Assembly: GCF_026625785.1 (NCBI RefSeq)
Contig: NZ_CP113063.1
Span: 3,348,001 to 3,412,000 of the forward strand
Length of the DNA stretch: 64,000 nt
Source of the DNA: Gordonia sp. SL306
GTDB lineage: Bacteria; Actinomycetota; Actinomycetes; Mycobacteriales; Mycobacteriaceae
Reading direction: 5' to 3'
Of the stretch, positions 63,462 to 64,000 are shown piece by piece. Position 1 is the first letter of the stretch. Each line of letters begins with the position of its first letter. Both the position numbers and the translations under genes were made by a program. The notes under the pieces were generated by a model. That model made no database searches. It worked only from the letters and a program-made list of their open reading frames with translations, and was not told where the DNA came from.

Positions 63462-64000
63462 TCAGGGCGTCCCCGCGTGGGGTACGTCCACCGAGATCGC
63501 GATGAGGCTTCCCTCGCGCGCGTTCTTGCGGGCTTCCTCGTGAAAATCGGGTGCGGCGCAGGCGAACAACGTGCGCCCGTCCGATCCGCCGAGCATGCAC
63601 GCGAAGACGCCGGTGCCCACGGGGACCTCGTCGACGATGTCGCCGCCCTCGACGACCCGGACGAGGCGGGCGCCGAGCGCATCGGCGATCCAGAGCGCGC
63701 CGTCGGCGTCGAGGCAGCAGCCGTCGGGTGCCACGGAGAGTTGCGGAAGCGCCTTCTCGATCTCGGGGTCCGTGGGCAACTCGCCGAACTGTGCCCACAC
63801 CCGACGATTGGTGAGGCCGCCGTCGTCGCCGATGTCGAACGCGGTGACCCGATTGCCGAAGGTCTCGTCCACCAGCAGGACCCCGTCGTCGGTGATCACA
63901 CTGCCGTTGGGGAACCACAGGTCGTCGGCAGCGACAGTGACCGCCCCATCGGGATCCACCCGCAAGAGCACTGCGGTCTGCAGCGGTGCACCGCCCATGA
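63462..64000 (-). CDS. SMP-30/gluconolactonase-like protein, C-terminal part (cut by window edge)
   Basis: About 179 C-terminal residues of a six-bladed beta-propeller lactonase-like protein. Propeller signatures are visible: FPNGSVITDDGVLLVDETFGNRV (metal Asn region), APDGCCLDADGALWIADALGARLVRV (metal Asp) and GRTLFACAAPD. Family members are near 280-300 aa, so about 100 N-terminal residues lie beyond 64000; the ATG at 63998 is probably internal. Substrate lactone unknown. Confidence 0.85.
   Translation of the reverse strand, partial: MGGAPLQTAVLLRVDPDGAVTVAADDLWFPNGSVITDDGVLLVDETFGNRVTAFDIGDDGGLTNRRVWAQFGELPTDPEIEKALPQLSVAPDGCCLDADGALWIADALGARLVRVVEGGDIVDEVPVGTGVFACMLGGSDGRTLFACAAPDFHEEARKNAREGSLIAISVDVPHAGTP

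Overview
The window is high-GC actinobacterial DNA. Two complete mce operons, a set of 9,10-seco steroid catabolism genes, an EccA-type ATPase and dense operons with 4-bp ATGA/GTGA overlaps point to a mycolic-acid-containing member of the Mycobacteriales (Gordonia, Rhodococcus or a relative). The genus cannot be fixed from the sequence alone.

Layout. 1-258: 5' end of a cytochrome P450, running off the left edge (minus). 520-9298: first mce operon (yrbE A/B, mce A-F; plus), whose yrbE A resembles the Mce4 sterol-import branch. It ends in two strong hairpins and faces two convergent Mce-associated (Mas) membrane protein genes (minus, 9501-11155). 11502-17506: aldehyde dehydrogenase, APH-like kinase, VOC protein, a DinB/TIGR03086-like protein, a 4-TM protein, an NlpC/P60 hydrolase and a Cys-rich protein. 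17511-24885: steroid block, with kshA (minus) divergent from hsaA-hsaC-hsaB, a DUF1214-type protein, an SDR and a sulfotransferase (plus). Two KstR-like boxes lie in the divergent promoter. The hydrolase gene hsaD, normally part of this cluster, is absent. 25143-28384: TMEM175-like channel, LacI regulator and DHA2 drug exporter.

28532-36435 (minus): complete L-rhamnose pathway in one operon: mutarotase, MFS importer, isomerase, aldolase/dehydrogenase fusion, kinase and an L-lactate dehydrogenase that takes the final product to pyruvate. Two LacI-type operators (TTGAAACGTTTCAA and a near copy) mark it. 36738-40896 (minus): an EchA13-like crotonase followed by three acyl-CoA dehydrogenases, preceded by a site that fits the KstR2 consensus exactly. 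40974-42522: secreted protein and IclR regulator. 42571-46124 (plus): cysD-cysNC-cysQ, making and recycling PAPS, the donor for the sulfotransferase. 46128-46610: free methionine-R-sulfoxide reductase.

46678-56229 (minus): second complete mce operon with one co-transcribed Mas gene, preceded by an SDR and a P450 (56345-58399) and a divergent TetR (58615-59232). 59207-61003: EccA-type AAA+ ATPase with no ESX neighbours in view. 61140-63431: purL, possibly leaderless. 63462-64000: SMP-30/gluconolactonase-like protein running off the right edge.

Taken together the window is largely a lipid/steroid uptake and degradation region (importers, KshA/HsaACB, P450s, SDRs, acyl-CoA dehydrogenases) with a rhamnose operon and a sulfate-activation operon set into it. 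A family of palindromic or tandem intergenic repeats sits at gene ends (14201-14376, 20160-20200, 28393-28545).
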